Part shown: in pieces, positions 34,111-43,752 of the stretch
Numbering within the stretch: the first letter of the stretch is position 1
Layout of the letters: every line of letters begins with the position of its first letter
Source of the DNA: an uncultured Alphaproteobacteria bacterium
Lineage (GTDB): Bacteria > Pseudomonadota > Alphaproteobacteria > Micavibrionales > Micavibrionaceae
Assembly: GCA_946481075.1 (NCBI GenBank)
Contig: CAMLMC010000001.1
Span: 62,001-126,000 of the forward strand
DNA length: 64,000 nt
Direction: 5' to 3'
Made by a program: the position numbers and the translations under genes
The notes under the pieces: model-generated
What the model saw: only the letters and a program-made list of their open reading frames with translations
Databases searched by the model: none
Told to the model about the DNA's origin: nothing

Positions 34111-36033
34111 TTAGTTTTTCTTGTCGTCATCGACTTCGGTGAAATCCGCATCGATCACGTCATCGCCCGCCGGTTTGGAAGATCCTTCTTCCGTGGACGG
34201 ATTGTCCGCCGCGCCGGCCTGTTCCTCCTGCGCCTTGCGGTAGGCAAGCTCACCAAGCTTCATCGACGCTTGCATCAAAGCCGATGTTTTGGAATCGATG
34301 GCTTCCTTGTCTTCACTGTCCAGAACGCCACGCAGATCGGAAATTGCCGACTCCACAGCGGATTTTTCTTCCGAAGGGACCTGATCGCCCAGATCTTTGA
34401 GGGTTTTTTCCGTCTGGTGGATCATCGATTCCGCCTGGTTCTTGGCGTCGATCAGCTCACGCTTTTTCTTGTCGCCTTCGGCGTTCGCTTCGGCATCCTT
34501 GACCATTTTTTCGATGTCGGCATCGGTCAGGCCGCCGGAGGCCTGAATACGGATTTGCTGTTCCTTATTCGTGGCTTTATCCTTCGCCGTCACATGGACG
34601 ATACCGTTGGCGTCGATGTCGAACGTCACTTCGATCTGCGGAACGCCGCGCGGGGCGGATGGAATGCCGACAAGGTCGAATTGGCCCAGCAATTTGTTGT
34701 CTGCTGCCATCTCACGTTCACCCTGGAACACGCGGATCGTCACGGCGGACTGATTGTCTTCAGCCGTCGAGAAGGTCTGCGATTTTTTCGTCGGAATGGT
34801 CGTGTTACGGTCGATCAGGCGTGTGAAGACACCGCCCAAAGTTTCGATACCAAGGGACAGAGGTGTCACGTCGAGAAGGAGAACGTCTTTGACGTCGCCT
34901 TGCAGAACGCCGCCCTGAATCGCCGCGCCATCGGCGACGACTTCATCAGGGTTCACGCCCTTGTGCGGATCCTTGCCGAAGAATTCCTTCACGGTTTCGA
35001 CGATCTTCGGCATACGTGTCATACCGCCGACAAGAACGATGTCATCGATGTCGGATGCCTTCAGACCCGCATCTTTCAGCGCGGCCTTGACGGGCCCAAG
35101 CGTGTTGCGGACGAGATCATCGACAAGGCTTTCCAGCTTCGCACGGGAGAGTTTGATATTCAGGTGTTTCGGCCCCGAAGCATCCGCCGTAATAAACGGC
35201 AGGTTGACATCGGTGGATTGCGAGGAGGAGAGTTCGATTTTCGCTTTTTCCGCGGCCTCTTTCAAACGTTGCAGGGCGAGTTTGTCCTGACGCAGATCGA
35301 TGCCTTGTTCTTTTTTGAATTCATCCGCGAGATAGTGAATAACGCGATCATCGAAATCTTCCCCACCGAGGAACGTATCCCCGTTGGTGGATTTGACTTC
35401 GAACACGCCATCGCCGATTTCGAGGACGGAAACGTCGAACGTACCGCCGCCAAGGTCGTACACAACGATGGTGCCGGATGATTTTTTGTCGAGACCGTAG
35501 GCAAGGGCCGCGGCTGTCGGTTCATTGATGATACGCAGAACTTCGAGGCCCGCGATCTTACCGGCATCTTTTGTCGCCTGACGCTGGGAGTCGTTGAAGT
35601 ACGCCGGAACGGTGATAACGGCTTGCTCGACTTTTTCACCAAGGAAGCTCTCGGCGGTTTCCTTCATCTTCTGAAGCACCATGGCGGAGATTTGCGCCGG
35701 GGATTTTTTCTCGCCGTCGACTTCCACCCATGCATCGCCGTTGTCGGCCTTGATGATTTTGAAAGGGGCCGTTTTGATCATTTTCTGCACTTCGGCGTCA
35801 TCGAAGCGGCGGCCGATCAAACGTTTAACGGCATAAAGAGTGTTTTCGGGGTTTGTGACCGCTTGGCGTTTTGCGGGCTGACCCACAAGACGTTCACCAT
35901 CCTTGGTGAAAGCGATCATAGACGGCGTCGTGCGCGCGCCTTCGGAGTTTTCGATAACCCGCGCTTCTTTTCCGTCCATGACGGACACGCAGGAGTTGGT
36001 TGTTCCAAGGTCAATACCAATGACTTTGCCCAT
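34111..36033 (-). CDS. dnaK: Chaperone protein DnaK (Hsp70)
   Basis: DnaK is the ATP-dependent Hsp70 chaperone that works with DnaJ (32846) and GrpE (37957). Its nucleotide-binding domain shows [35 protein letters not shown] and [10 protein letters not shown]. The substrate domain contains [17 protein letters not shown]. The C-terminal lid ends in the acidic tail [16 protein letters not shown]. The 640-residue length is typical. The 272-base upstream region was examined for a CIRCE operator (TTAGCACTC-N9-GAGTGCTAA); none was seen, so HrcA control here is not supported. The regulator may be the heat-shock sigma factor, but no clear promoter was found. Confidence 0.98.
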   Translation of the reverse strand: MGKVIGIDLGTTNSCVSVMDGKEARVIENSEGARTTPSMIAFTKDGERLVGQPAKRQAVTNPENTLYAVKRLIGRRFDDAEVQKMIKTAPFKIIKADNGDAWVEVDGEKKSPAQISAMVLQKMKETAESFLGEKVEQAVITVPAYFNDSQRQATKDAGKIAGLEVLRIINEPTAAALAYGLDKKSSGTIVVYDLGGGTFDVSVLEIGDGVFEVKSTNGDTFLGGEDFDDRVIHYLADEFKKEQGIDLRQDKLALQRLKEAAEKAKIELSSSQSTDVNLPFITADASGPKHLNIKLSRAKLESLVDDLVRNTLGPVKAALKDAGLKASDIDDIVLVGGMTRMPKIVETVKEFFGKDPHKGVNPDEVVADGAAIQGGVLQGDVKDVLLLDVTPLSLGIETLGGVFTRLIDRNTTIPTKKSQTFSTAEDNQSAVTIRVFQGEREMAADNKLLGQFDLVGIPSAPRGVPQIEVTFDIDANGIVHVTAKDKATNKEQQIRIQASGGLTDADIEKMVKDAEANAEGDKKKRELIDAKNQAESMIHQTEKTLKDLGDQVPSEEKSAVESAISDLRGVLDSEDKEAIDSKTSALMQASMKLGELAYRKAQEEQAGAADNPSTEEGSSKPAGDDVIDADFTEVDDDKKN

Positions 36034-36305
36034 AACATATTCCTTTCGTTGGCAAATTTACGGGGATAGCCCACCTGAAGTAGCACCATCCCACCATTTC
36101 CTATGGGGAGCACGTGGCTTCCACAGCGGTTTATATAGCACACGCCGCCGTAAATGCCAGAGCCGAAACCCCAAAATTTCCCCCGGTTGTGGGCAGATTT
36201 TTGCGGTTTCTATGATTTATACGGGGCGGTGATTACGGCGGATCACACGTTTTTCTTGACATAATAAATGGGCTGGCTTAAGTCTCCGGAAAGAAGAGGG
36301 TGTAT

Positions 36306-36806
36306 ATGAAAGAACTTTTTACTAACGCGGTGGCTATTCTTGGAAACCAAGGAAAAAAAGACCTTGCTCCATCTATGGTCGCGTATGCAGAAGCTGTGGA
36401 TTTTGTAACAGAGTTTATGGATAGCGCGAAGAAGCTGGGCATCATTGATCGTTATACTTTCACACCTTCCGAACGTTCGAGTGAATCCAAGGCAGATTCA
36501 TATTTTGCCGCATTTTCTCTTAATTCCGAGGAGCGATTTGCGGGGCGTCCTATAAAGTTAAAAAGAGGTGATTTTGGCGTCCATCTTTCAGCATATGCAG
36601 ACAAAGAGACTTTTTGGATTGCGACAAAAAGCCATCAACCTTACGGCTCGGCCAACATTTATGATGGATCGCATTGTGCTGATTTTAGCAGCATCCAAGA
36701 TCCGGGATTCCAGTCTTACATGAAAAATCTTGCAGATTTTGCGGCCAAGATTGCTGTCAGCCCGAGAATTGTGAAGGCTGAACAGATTAACCCTCCGTCA
36801 GTATAA
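36306..36806 (+). CDS. Orphan hypothetical protein, AT-rich (166 aa)
   Basis: The ATG at 36306 follows an AGAGGG ribosome-binding sequence. The protein is soluble, of mixed structure (FVTEFMDSAKKLGIIDRYTF, GVHLSAYADKETFWIATKSH), and more AT-rich than the chaperone genes around it. It lies divergently between dnaK and the detached grpE tail at 36810, and its stop is only 3 bases from that tail. The context indicates arrival with, or next to, the segment inserted beside grpE. I do not recognise a family. Confidence 0.6.
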   Translation: MKELFTNAVAILGNQGKKDLAPSMVAYAEAVDFVTEFMDSAKKLGIIDRYTFTPSERSSESKADSYFAAFSLNSEERFAGRPIKLKRGDFGVHLSAYADKETFWIATKSHQPYGSANIYDGSHCADFSSIQDPGFQSYMKNLADFAAKIAVSPRIVKAEQINPPSV

Positions 36807-36809
36807 GGC

Positions 36810-36954
36810 TTAAGCGCTTTGATCCACCTGATGCGTACCGCCGGGCTCTCCCTTGGAGATGCCGACTTTGGCGGCGCGGAGCAGACGGTCGTGGAATACA
36901 TACTCGGCCTCTACCACCTGAATCACTATGCCGCCCGGTTTGCCGGGGATTGGC
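36810..36954 (-). pseudogene. Detached second copy of the grpE 3' end
   Basis: These 145 bases align without gaps to the last 145 bases of grpE (37957-38101), including the TAA stop. Read on the minus strand they encode GKPGGIVIQVVEAEYVFHDR followed by LLRAAKVGISKGEPGGTHQV, with only about three amino-acid changes from GrpE (GrpE has GYVLN where this has EYVFH). Most of the roughly 16 nucleotide differences are silent. There is no start codon in front of it. This is the pattern expected when DNA is inserted into the end of a gene and regenerates that end. Confidence 0.9.
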
Positions 36955-36956
36955 TG

Positions 36957-37892
36957 TTAAAAGGGGGCGGGGGGCATTGGGACGGTTTTCGGGATTGGAT
37001 TTGCGGTGTGGCGGATCCATTGAGAAGCGAATTTGACCAATTCATCGGTCGCCGGGTCGTAGCTTTCCAGTTTGATGTCCTGAGGGCGTGCTCCACCCGT
37101 AAAAGCGACATCAGGGCGTATTTTACCTTCGTATGGGACCTTATCACGGTCAGCCATAAATCCGGCCGTGAACGCGACAACCCGGTCTTGAAATTTAAAG
37201 GCGGGGTTTGAGGAAGAGTTTCCTGCACTGTTCGCGCCAAAAGTTTTTACGTTTTCTAATTTTTGAAATGCGAGAAGTATTAATTCGCCGGAACTGTTGG
37301 TGCCGCTACCTGTCAACACTGCAATAGGTTTATTGGCTTGTTGAGGTCTATAGGCTGTATTCACTTCGCAAGGTTGTTCTTTGAAGTTGAACTGCGGATG
37401 GATCAGATATGCATGTGTTCCATTTCCAAGAAGCGGGCCTATGCCTTCAAGCATTGGTGCGTGGTCGCCGCCTGAATTAATGCGCAAATCAACAATCCAT
37501 CCTTCTATATCCGATTGGTCTAGTTCTTTGATGATGTTGTGTGTAGCCACCGTATAGCGATCATCCCCATCGTTTGTTCGATTCCACTCCGGCAGGCGCA
37601 GATAGGCCGTTTTGCCTATTAATCTGCCGACAGGCATCGGGGGCGTTTTTATCGTTCCATTGGTGAGTTCCTCATTAATGATGCCGCTGTGACCATCGTG
37701 CAATTCATCCAATGCATATCGTAAGACAGATATATCATCCTTAAGTGGGTTTGATTGACGAAAGGAATCGATCTTATCGCTCCACACGTTCCAATCAATC
37801 GGCGGCATACCTTTGAAGACGGTGTTTCGGATAGAGTATGTTTTTAAGGCCTCTAAGGCCTCATCGAGAGTATCGATCTTCCATAGGTCCAT
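36957..37892 (-). CDS. S41-family peptidase-like protein
   Basis: The 311-residue protein shows S41 features: GWIVDLRINSGGDHAPMLEG, then TGSGTNSSGELILLA, where Ser200 aligns with the nucleophile. The conserved Lys of CtpA-type enzymes does not appear at the matching place (FGANSAGNSSS). DELHDGHSG supplies a His as in the tricorn-like subgroup, so a Ser-His arrangement is more likely. No signal peptide or PDZ domain is present, so it is cytoplasmic or non-canonical. Its stop lies 3 bases from the detached grpE tail, and its 5' side reaches the end of grpE, so it is the only gene between the two grpE ends. The composition is more AT-rich than grpE. Confidence 0.8.
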   Translation of the reverse strand: MDLWKIDTLDEALEALKTYSIRNTVFKGMPPIDWNVWSDKIDSFRQSNPLKDDISVLRYALDELHDGHSGIINEELTNGTIKTPPMPVGRLIGKTAYLRLPEWNRTNDGDDRYTVATHNIIKELDQSDIEGWIVDLRINSGGDHAPMLEGIGPLLGNGTHAYLIHPQFNFKEQPCEVNTAYRPQQANKPIAVLTGSGTNSSGELILLAFQKLENVKTFGANSAGNSSSNPAFKFQDRVVAFTAGFMADRDKVPYEGKIRPDVAFTGGARPQDIKLESYDPATDELVKFASQWIRHTANPIPKTVPMPPAPF

Positions 37893-37956
37893 ACGTCTAA
37901 TCTTTCATATAATTTAATATATGATTAAACTATACCAATGACGAATGAATTGCAAA

Positions 37957-38580
37957 TTAAGCGCTTTGATCCACCTGGTGCGTGCCGCCGGGTTCTCCCT
38001 TGGAGATGCCGACTTTGGCGGCGCGGAGCAGGCGGTCATTAAGGACGTATCCGGCCTCTACCACCTGAATCACGATGCCGCCCGGTTTGCCGGGGATCGG
38101 CGCTTCGAACATCACTTCGTGGAAGTTCGGATTGAATGGTTCATCGAGCGGTTCGATCTTTTTGATGCCGTGGCGTTCAAACACGGACAGCAATTCGCGG
38201 TCCATCGCATCAAGACCGGCAATCACGCCCGCGACTTTTTCATCGCTCGCCAGTTCCGGCGGGATCGCGCCCATCGCGCGGTGGAAATTATCGGAGAAGG
38301 CGAGCATGTCACGCGCGAAATTCTGCACGGCGTATTTGCCCGCATCTTCGCGGTCTTTCACGGCGCGGCGGCGCGTGTTTTCGGCGTCCGCCAGCGCACG
38401 CATCATTTTGTCTTTTGCGGAGTCGGCCTCTGCCTGAAGCGCCTTGATTGCGGCTTCGTAAAATTCCGGCGTGCCTTCCGCAGCAGCGTCGGCAGATTCC
38501 GCCGCCTGTGCGTCATTCAGAATTTCAGAGATGGATTCCGGCAATTCTTCGGGTGTTTTGTTTTGTTCGTCGTTTGTCAT
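37957..38580 (-). CDS. grpE: Nucleotide exchange factor GrpE
   Basis: GrpE promotes ADP release from DnaK. The 207-residue protein has the acidic disordered start, a long helix (FYEAAIKALQAEADSAKDKM), the central FARDMLAFSDNFHRAM and the conserved C-terminal EMFEAP-type beta domain (FHEVMFEAPIPGKPGGIVIQ). A second, slightly different copy of its last 145 bases lies 1.15 kb downstream. Upstream come an exported protein gene and then hrcA on the same strand; in many alphaproteobacteria hrcA and grpE are adjacent, so the exported gene looks like an interruption. A palindromic repeat lies just upstream of its start. Confidence 0.96.
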   Translation of the reverse strand: MTNDEQNKTPEELPESISEILNDAQAAESADAAAEGTPEFYEAAIKALQAEADSAKDKMMRALADAENTRRRAVKDREDAGKYAVQNFARDMLAFSDNFHRAMGAIPPELASDEKVAGVIAGLDAMDRELLSVFERHGIKKIEPLDEPFNPNFHEVMFEAPIPGKPGGIVIQVVEAGYVLNDRLLRAAKVGISKGEPGGTHQVDQSA

Positions 38581-38629
38581 GGCAGTAGTTATAAGTCGTT
38601 TTTTCGAAGTTTCCAGTGGTTTTGTTATT

Positions 38630-38696
38630 GTCCGGCGATCCGGACTTTATGGATCCCCGCTGTGCGTAGGCGCTTCGCGCCTGCCGCGGGGATGAC
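38630..38696. repeat. Palindromic repeat, GGATCCCCGC...GCGGGGATGAC
   Basis: GTCCGG/CCGGAC (38630-38645) and CCCCGC/GCGGGG with the inner GGCGC/GCGCC hairpin form nested inverted repeats. The element belongs to the same style as those at 50107 and 48252. Confidence 0.7.
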
Positions 38697-38706
38697 AAAT
38701 AAGGGA

Positions 38707-39624
38707 TTAAAGCTGGGTTCCCGGGCGGGTTGCAAAGACGCTTAGGGTGACAGGGGTCCAGACACGGCCATTCGCCCCGTCATAAGGACGGGCCACGGTG
38801 ATGGTGCCAACTTCGCCGTATCCGTCTGGGCCGATCTGGCTTTGGATACCACCGCTTTGGTCATGGAAATAAAGAATCGGTGCGCCCGTACCGCTGCGCC
38901 CCGGTGTGTTGCCCGTGGGGGAGAGGGCGTTCATGCCCGCGAATTTCAATAGCTCGTTCCCGATTTCATCACCGGCCTGCGCCATCGGCACATGAAGCGC
39001 CACGACATTGTCGCCTGTAAAATTATAAACGATGCGGTCTTTCAGTTCGCCGCCGAATTGCGATGGTTTGAAGACCACCATGCTTTGCGGAACGAGTTCC
39101 AGGGACGCATCGGACAAATTGATTTTATAGGTGTCGATCGCGGCCTCTGTCGAAAAGCGGATTTCTTTCGTGCCGCGGGAGAGAAGGTCTGCCTTCGACA
39201 GAACCATCATGGCCGTAGACATTTTATTCTGACGATCGCATTGCGTTGCAGAGGATGCGCCTTCGGGCGCGATACGGCGATAACGCTTTACCTTGATATC
39301 AAGGAAATAAGGGTCGATGAAATTTGCTTCATATTCAAGAGGCGTGAGTTTGTAACATCCGCTTTCCACATCCGGCACCGCCATTTGCAGGCCGAACTGG
39401 TCGCCATCCATATAAGGTTCGTGCACGATAGAAACGTGAACGGTTTGAGGCTTTATAAAACCCTTGTCGACCTGACTGCGCGCCTGAAGGTCACGGATAT
39501 ATTCACCGGTTTTGTTCGCGCCGCTGCCCGTCGGGTCAAAGGTCTGCATTTCGGGCGTGCCGTCCTGCGCCATCGCGGGCACAGACAAGAGGGCGATCAT
39601 CAAAAAGGCGAATATACGGGACAC
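38707..39624 (-). CDS. Exported hypothetical protein
   Basis: I start at the GTG at 39624 because GGAGAGAG lies just upstream and the protein then begins with a clean signal peptide (MSRIFAFLMIALLSVPAMAQ). An ATG at 39714 would leave this peptide buried and overlap hrcA. The mature part, about 285 residues, is strand-rich with aromatic and charged residues and ends in VTLSVFATRPGTQL. No known motif was found. It lies between hrcA and grpE on the same strand. Confidence 0.7.
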   Translation of the reverse strand: MSRIFAFLMIALLSVPAMAQDGTPEMQTFDPTGSGANKTGEYIRDLQARSQVDKGFIKPQTVHVSIVHEPYMDGDQFGLQMAVPDVESGCYKLTPLEYEANFIDPYFLDIKVKRYRRIAPEGASSATQCDRQNKMSTAMMVLSKADLLSRGTKEIRFSTEAAIDTYKINLSDASLELVPQSMVVFKPSQFGGELKDRIVYNFTGDNVVALHVPMAQAGDEIGNELLKFAGMNALSPTGNTPGRSGTGAPILYFHDQSGGIQSQIGPDGYGEVGTITVARPYDGANGRVWTPVTLSVFATRPGTQL

Positions 39625-39679
39625 AGTTCTCTCTCCATCGTTATCCGCCAAGGATACAGATATTGACGGCGCGGGGCAA

Positions 39680-40723
39680 TTATTCGCCCGACAATTTCCG
39701 GATGTTACGCGCAATCATTTCGGCCATGAAGTTTACGCTCGGGATTATTTTTGCATAATCAAGGCGGGTGGGGCCGATCACGCCGACCGCGCCGACGAAT
39801 GAGCCCGCCCCGTTGCGGTAGGGGCGGAGGATGAGGGAATAGCCGCCATCCTGAAACACCGGGTTTTCCGCGCCAAGAAAAATTTTGATCCCGTCGGCCT
39901 GAGAGGCCTGATCCAGCAGTTTTGAGACCGTTTCCTTCGCCTCAAGCTGTTCCATCAGCATCCGGACCCGTTCAAGGTCTTGCAGCGAGCTTTGGTCGAG
40001 CAATTTGGCCGCGCCGCGGACAATGAGAGTCCCATCCCCTGTTTGCAGGGCAAGGCCTTCTTCGACGATGCGGGTCATAAGCTGTCCCAGTTCCCCTTCA
40101 CGGGCGCTGATTTCCTGTCGAATCACATCCCGCATTTCGGAAATTGTTTTACCGTACAGCCTTTCGGAGAGGAAATTGCTGGCCTGTTTCAGGATGTCCG
40201 GTGTGATTCCGGCCGGCAATTGCATCACCCTGTTTTCGACCATGCCATCTTCGGGGACGATGATGACCAGCGCGCGGTCCGCCGCCAGCGAGACAAATTC
40301 GATGTGGCGAATGGCCTTATCGGCCTTGGGCGCGACGACCAGCCCCGCACTGGAGGAAAGGCCGGAGAGAAGGCGGCTCGCCTGATCGAAAATATCGGGG
40401 GCCGAGGATTGTTCGCTATATTGCGATTCCAGAACCTTCCGTTCGGCCTCGGACAAAGTGCCGATTTCCATGATTCCATCGATGAAATAACGCAGCCCCT
40501 GAAGGGAAGGCATGCGTCCCGCAGACACATGCGGCGATTCCAGGAGGCCAAGGTCTTCAAGGTCGGCCATGACGTTGCGGATGGTGGCGGGCGATAAATC
40601 GAAGGTGCGCGACAGGGTGCGCGATCCGACCGGATCGCCGCTCACCATATAGCTTTCGACGATTTCACGGAAAATATTCCGTGCCCGCTCGTCAAGACTG
40701 GCATATGTCCCTGTTGTCTTCAT
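39680..40723 (-). CDS. hrcA: Heat-inducible transcription repressor HrcA
   Basis: HrcA represses chaperone genes by binding CIRCE operators. The N-terminal winged helix is evident ([41 protein letters not shown]), and the C-terminal GAF-like domain has [20 protein letters not shown]. The 347-residue length is normal. No CIRCE sequence is visible near dnaK, hrcA or grpE here; the usual target is groESL, which is outside this window. The gene diverges from rph, with a 56-base gap that must hold both promoters. Confidence 0.96.
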   Translation of the reverse strand: MKTTGTYASLDERARNIFREIVESYMVSGDPVGSRTLSRTFDLSPATIRNVMADLEDLGLLESPHVSAGRMPSLQGLRYFIDGIMEIGTLSEAERKVLESQYSEQSSAPDIFDQASRLLSGLSSSAGLVVAPKADKAIRHIEFVSLAADRALVIIVPEDGMVENRVMQLPAGITPDILKQASNFLSERLYGKTISEMRDVIRQEISAREGELGQLMTRIVEEGLALQTGDGTLIVRGAAKLLDQSSLQDLERVRMLMEQLEAKETVSKLLDQASQADGIKIFLGAENPVFQDGGYSLILRPYRNGAGSFVGAVGVIGPTRLDYAKIIPSVNFMAEMIARNIRKLSGE

Positions 40724-40779
40724 GGGGAATACTATATAGAACGGTTTTGAAATATGAAATATCCAGTAGAAAGCAAAAT

Positions 40780-41499
40780 ATGACCAGACCTTCCGGCCGC
40801 GCCGCCGCCGACCTTCGCACCGTTGAAATTATCCCGCATTATTCCAAACATGCGGAAGGATCCTGCCTGATCAAGTTCGGGAATACCCATGTTCTTTGTA
40901 CCGCCACGGTGGAGGAAAGATTGCCCGGATGGATGAAGGGCCTCGGCAAAGGATGGGTCACGGCGGAATATGGCATGCTGCCACGCTCGACCCATCAACG
41001 CATGGACCGCGAAGCGGCCAAGGGCAAGCAATCGGGCCGCACGCAGGAAATCCAGCGCCTGATCGGACGCGCGCTGCGCGCCGTTGTCGACCTGCCCGCG
41101 CTCGGCGAACGCCAGATCAAAGTGGACTGCGACGTTATTCAGGCCGATGGCGGTACGCGCACGGCATCCGTCACAGGCGGTTATGTCGCGATGGCACTGG
41201 CCATGCAGCATCTTGTCAAAATCGGCGCGTTGCCGCGCATGCCGCTCAGCGATTCCATCGCCGCGATTTCGTGCGGTATCTATGAAGGCACCCCCGTGCT
41301 CGATCTCGATTACGATGAAGACTCAACGGCCGACACGGATTCCAATTTCGTGATCACGGGCAAAGGCGGCATCGTCGAAATTCAGGGCACGGCAGAAGGC
41401 GAGCCATTCAGTCAGGATCAATTCCTTGCGCTGCTTGATCTCGCGCGCAAAGGATGTGACGAACTGAAAGTAAAACAAGCCGAAGCGTTGGGGCAGTAA
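40780..41499 (+). CDS. rph: Ribonuclease PH
   Basis: RNase PH is a phosphate-dependent exonuclease that trims tRNA and other RNA 3' ends. The start at 40780 ([13 protein letters not shown]) matches the family; the reading to 40681 is unsupported and would overlap hrcA. Signatures include [37 protein letters not shown] and the phosphate-binding region SVTGGYVAM. The 239-residue length is normal. It heads a likely operon with rdgB (4-base gap), osmC-like and hemW, an order typical for alphaproteobacteria. Confidence 0.97.
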   Translation: MTRPSGRAAADLRTVEIIPHYSKHAEGSCLIKFGNTHVLCTATVEERLPGWMKGLGKGWVTAEYGMLPRSTHQRMDREAAKGKQSGRTQEIQRLIGRALRAVVDLPALGERQIKVDCDVIQADGGTRTASVTGGYVAMALAMQHLVKIGALPRMPLSDSIAAISCGIYEGTPVLDLDYDEDSTADTDSNFVITGKGGIVEIQGTAEGEPFSQDQFLALLDLARKGCDELKVKQAEALGQ

Positions 41500-41503
41500 T
41501 CGA

Positions 41504-42088
41504 ATGATCGAAACGCTCGTCCTCGCCACGCATAACCAAGGAAAGAAAAAAGAGTTTGATACTCTTTTAAAGGGGCTTGTCGGCGAAGTGAAAACGGCGG
41601 GTGAATTGGGATTGATCGAGCCGCCGGAAGAGGGCACGACCTTCCTTGAAAACGCAACAATGAAGGCGGTCACGGCGATGAAGGCCACGGGCCTTCCGGC
41701 ATTGGCTGACGATAGCGGCATGTGTGTCAATGCGCTGGACGGCGCGCCCGGCGTTTATTCCGCCGACTGGGCCGGAACCCCGCGCGACTTTCAAAAAGCA
41801 ATGAACCTTGTTCATGACAAAATGGGCGACCATCCGGACAAGGGGGCGCAGTTCGTATGTGTTCTGGTTCTGGCCTATCCCGATGGGCGCATTGAAACAT
41901 TCGAAGGGGTTTGTGAGGGATCTATTCAATGGCCGCCAAGGGGGCTGGAAGGTTTCGGATATGACCCTATGTTTCTACCCGAAGGCCATGCAAAAACATT
42001 CGGTGAAATGAGTTCCGATGAGAAACACGCCATTAGCCACCGCGCCAAAGCGGTCGAGAAATTTATAACCTACCTAAAAGGAGAATGA
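41504..42088 (+). CDS. rdgB: Non-canonical purine NTP pyrophosphatase
   Basis: RdgB/HAM1 hydrolyses ITP, dITP and XTP to the monophosphates and so keeps damaged purines out of nucleic acids. The N-terminal signature LATHNQGKKKEF contains the THNxGK motif, followed by the acidic-residue region FLENATMKAV, ALADDSGMCVNAL and the C-terminal SHRAKAVEKF. The length of 194 residues is normal. It begins 4 bases after rph. Confidence 0.97.
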   Translation: MIETLVLATHNQGKKKEFDTLLKGLVGEVKTAGELGLIEPPEEGTTFLENATMKAVTAMKATGLPALADDSGMCVNALDGAPGVYSADWAGTPRDFQKAMNLVHDKMGDHPDKGAQFVCVLVLAYPDGRIETFEGVCEGSIQWPPRGLEGFGYDPMFLPEGHAKTFGEMSSDEKHAISHRAKAVEKFITYLKGE

Positions 42089-42090
42089 AT

Positions 42091-42522
42091 ATGAGCATTA
42101 CACGAAGCGCAAAAGCCATCTGGAAAGGCACCGGCAAAGAAGGCAAGGGCGTTCTGACGAGCGGTAGCGGTATTTTGAAAGACACGCCCTATAGTTTTCA
42201 TTCCCGTTTTGAAAACGGCCCCGAAACAAACCCGGAAGAATTGCTGGCCGCCGCGCATGCGGGATGTTTTGCCATGGCGTTTTCGTTCGGTTTGAACAAG
42301 GCCGGTTTTACGGCGGATGAACTGAGCGTAGATTGCGGCGTCACCGTTGCGCCGGATGATGGTGGCTTCACGATCACGAAATCCGCGCTGACACTCGTTG
42401 CCAAAATTCCCGGCATTGATGATGCGAAGTTTCAGGAAATCGCCGCTGGCGCAAAAGCAGGCTGCCCGGTTTCCAAATTGTACAAAGCCGAAATCACACT
42501 GGACGCGAAACTCGCGAACTAA
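42091..42522 (+). CDS. OsmC/OhrA-family peroxiredoxin-like protein
   Basis: The 143-residue protein carries the two family cysteines: AAAHAGCFAMA and AKAGCPVSKLY. In OsmC and Ohr these form the redox pair that reduces organic hydroperoxides. The Arg and Glu of the active site are plausible (SRFENG and PEELLAAAHAG). The ribosome-binding sequence AAAGGAGA at 42077-42084 supports the ATG at 42091 over the one at 42085. It begins 2 bases after rdgB and precedes hemW, likely in one operon; OsmC and Ohr subfamilies cannot be separated from sequence alone. Confidence 0.93.
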   Translation: MSITRSAKAIWKGTGKEGKGVLTSGSGILKDTPYSFHSRFENGPETNPEELLAAAHAGCFAMAFSFGLNKAGFTADELSVDCGVTVAPDDGGFTITKSALTLVAKIPGIDDAKFQEIAAGAKAGCPVSKLYKAEITLDAKLAN

Positions 42523-42527
42523 CAATC

Positions 42528-43679
42528 ATGCAGAACGGCCAATTCGGAATTTATATTCATTGGCCGTTCTGTGCCTCCAAATGCCCCTATTGCGATTTCA
42601 ATTCGCATGTATCGGACAGTATCGACCACGATGCATGGCGCAGTGCCTATAAATCCGAAATAGAATATTATGCGGGGTTGACCAAGGGGCGGATGGTGAC
42701 ATCCGTATTCTTCGGTGGCGGCACGCCGTCATTGATGGAGCCGGGCACGGCGGCCATGATCATTGATGAAATACAGCGGCACTGGCGTATATCGAATGAT
42801 TGCGAAATCACGCTGGAGGCCAATCCGACATCGGTGGAGATTGATAAATTCCGCGCCTTTCGCACGGCGGGGATAAACCGCGTTTCGCTCGGCGTTCAAT
42901 CGCTTAATGAGAACGATTTGAAATTTTTAGGACGGGCGCATGATGCATCCGAAGCTCGCCGTGCTGTGGCGGACGCCGCCGCGATATTCGATCGTTATTC
43001 GTTCGATTTGATTTATGCACGGCCCGGTCAGACTGTGGCCGATTGGTCCGCGGAATTGAAAGATGCCATCGCCATGGCGGGGGATCATTTGTCTGTCTAT
43101 CAATTGACCATCGAAAAAGGCACGCCGTTTTATATTCAACATGAACGCGGTGATTTTAAAATTCCCGAAGAGGAAATCGCGGGCGATTTGTACGAGGCGA
43201 CGCAGGATATTTTGGGCGCGGCCGGCATGCCCGCCTATGAAGTGTCCAACCATGCGCGGGCAGGACAGGAATCGCGCCATAACCTGACCTATTGGCGATA
43301 TACAGATTATATCGGTATCGGACCAGGGGCGCACGGGCGATTGACGATTGATGGCGCCAAACAAGCCACACGCGGGCATCGTGCGCCTGATATGTGGCTG
43401 GAACGTGTATCCGCGCAGGGACACGGCAGTCATGAGTTTGAAAGCCTGTCGCATCGCGACCGTTTTGTTGAATGTTTGATGATGGGCATGCGCCTTCGTG
43501 AGGGAATTCCTGTATCCCGCCTTGAAGAAGAGGGCGGCGATAGAATCGAAAAACTTATCGATTTGCAAAAAATAAAAGCCCTTCAGGGCGAAGGGCTTTT
43601 AACATTCGATAGTGATGTCTTGGCCGCAACGGATCAGGGGCTGCAAAGGTTGAATGGCGTTTTGAGCTATCTTCTCTGA
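42528..43679 (+). CDS. hemW: Radical SAM protein HemW
   Basis: The [4Fe-4S] motif CASKCPYC follows FGIYIHWPF near residue 16. The Cys found after it in true HemN is replaced here (CPYCDF), which marks HemW, a haem chaperone rather than coproporphyrinogen oxidase. Other features are FFGGGTPSLM, LGVQSLNENDLKFLGRAH and a HemN-C domain (GIGPGAHGR). HemW inserts haem into respiratory-chain proteins. The 383-residue length is usual. It ends just before a palindromic repeat. Confidence 0.94.
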   Translation: MQNGQFGIYIHWPFCASKCPYCDFNSHVSDSIDHDAWRSAYKSEIEYYAGLTKGRMVTSVFFGGGTPSLMEPGTAAMIIDEIQRHWRISNDCEITLEANPTSVEIDKFRAFRTAGINRVSLGVQSLNENDLKFLGRAHDASEARRAVADAAAIFDRYSFDLIYARPGQTVADWSAELKDAIAMAGDHLSVYQLTIEKGTPFYIQHERGDFKIPEEEIAGDLYEATQDILGAAGMPAYEVSNHARAGQESRHNLTYWRYTDYIGIGPGAHGRLTIDGAKQATRGHRAPDMWLERVSAQGHGSHEFESLSHRDRFVECLMMGMRLREGIPVSRLEEEGGDRIEKLIDLQKIKALQGEGLLTFDSDVLAATDQGLQRLNGVLSYLL

Positions 43680-43746
43680 TGTCATTCCGAGCATGGCGAG
43701 GAATTTCTTGAGATCCTTCGGCTCGCTTTGCTCGCTCAGGATGACA
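43680..43746. repeat. TGTCATTCCGAG-type palindromic repeat
   Basis: TGTCATTCCGAGC opens the element and GCTCAGGATGACA closes it in inverted orientation. It lies between two convergent genes and starts one base after the hemW stop. Confidence 0.85.
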
Positions 43747-43752
43747 AATACC

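Noticed and set aside
34270..35481. Long open frame of about 400 codons antisense to dnaK
   Set aside because: It is the mirror of a highly conserved, codon-biased gene; no ribosome-binding site, composition typical of antisense shadow frames.
36034..36305. CIRCE operator or RpoH promoter upstream of dnaK
   Set aside because: No TTAGCACTC/GAGTGCTAA inverted repeat is present; a CCCCATAG resembles a heat-shock -10 but no matching -35 CTTGAA was found at the proper distance.
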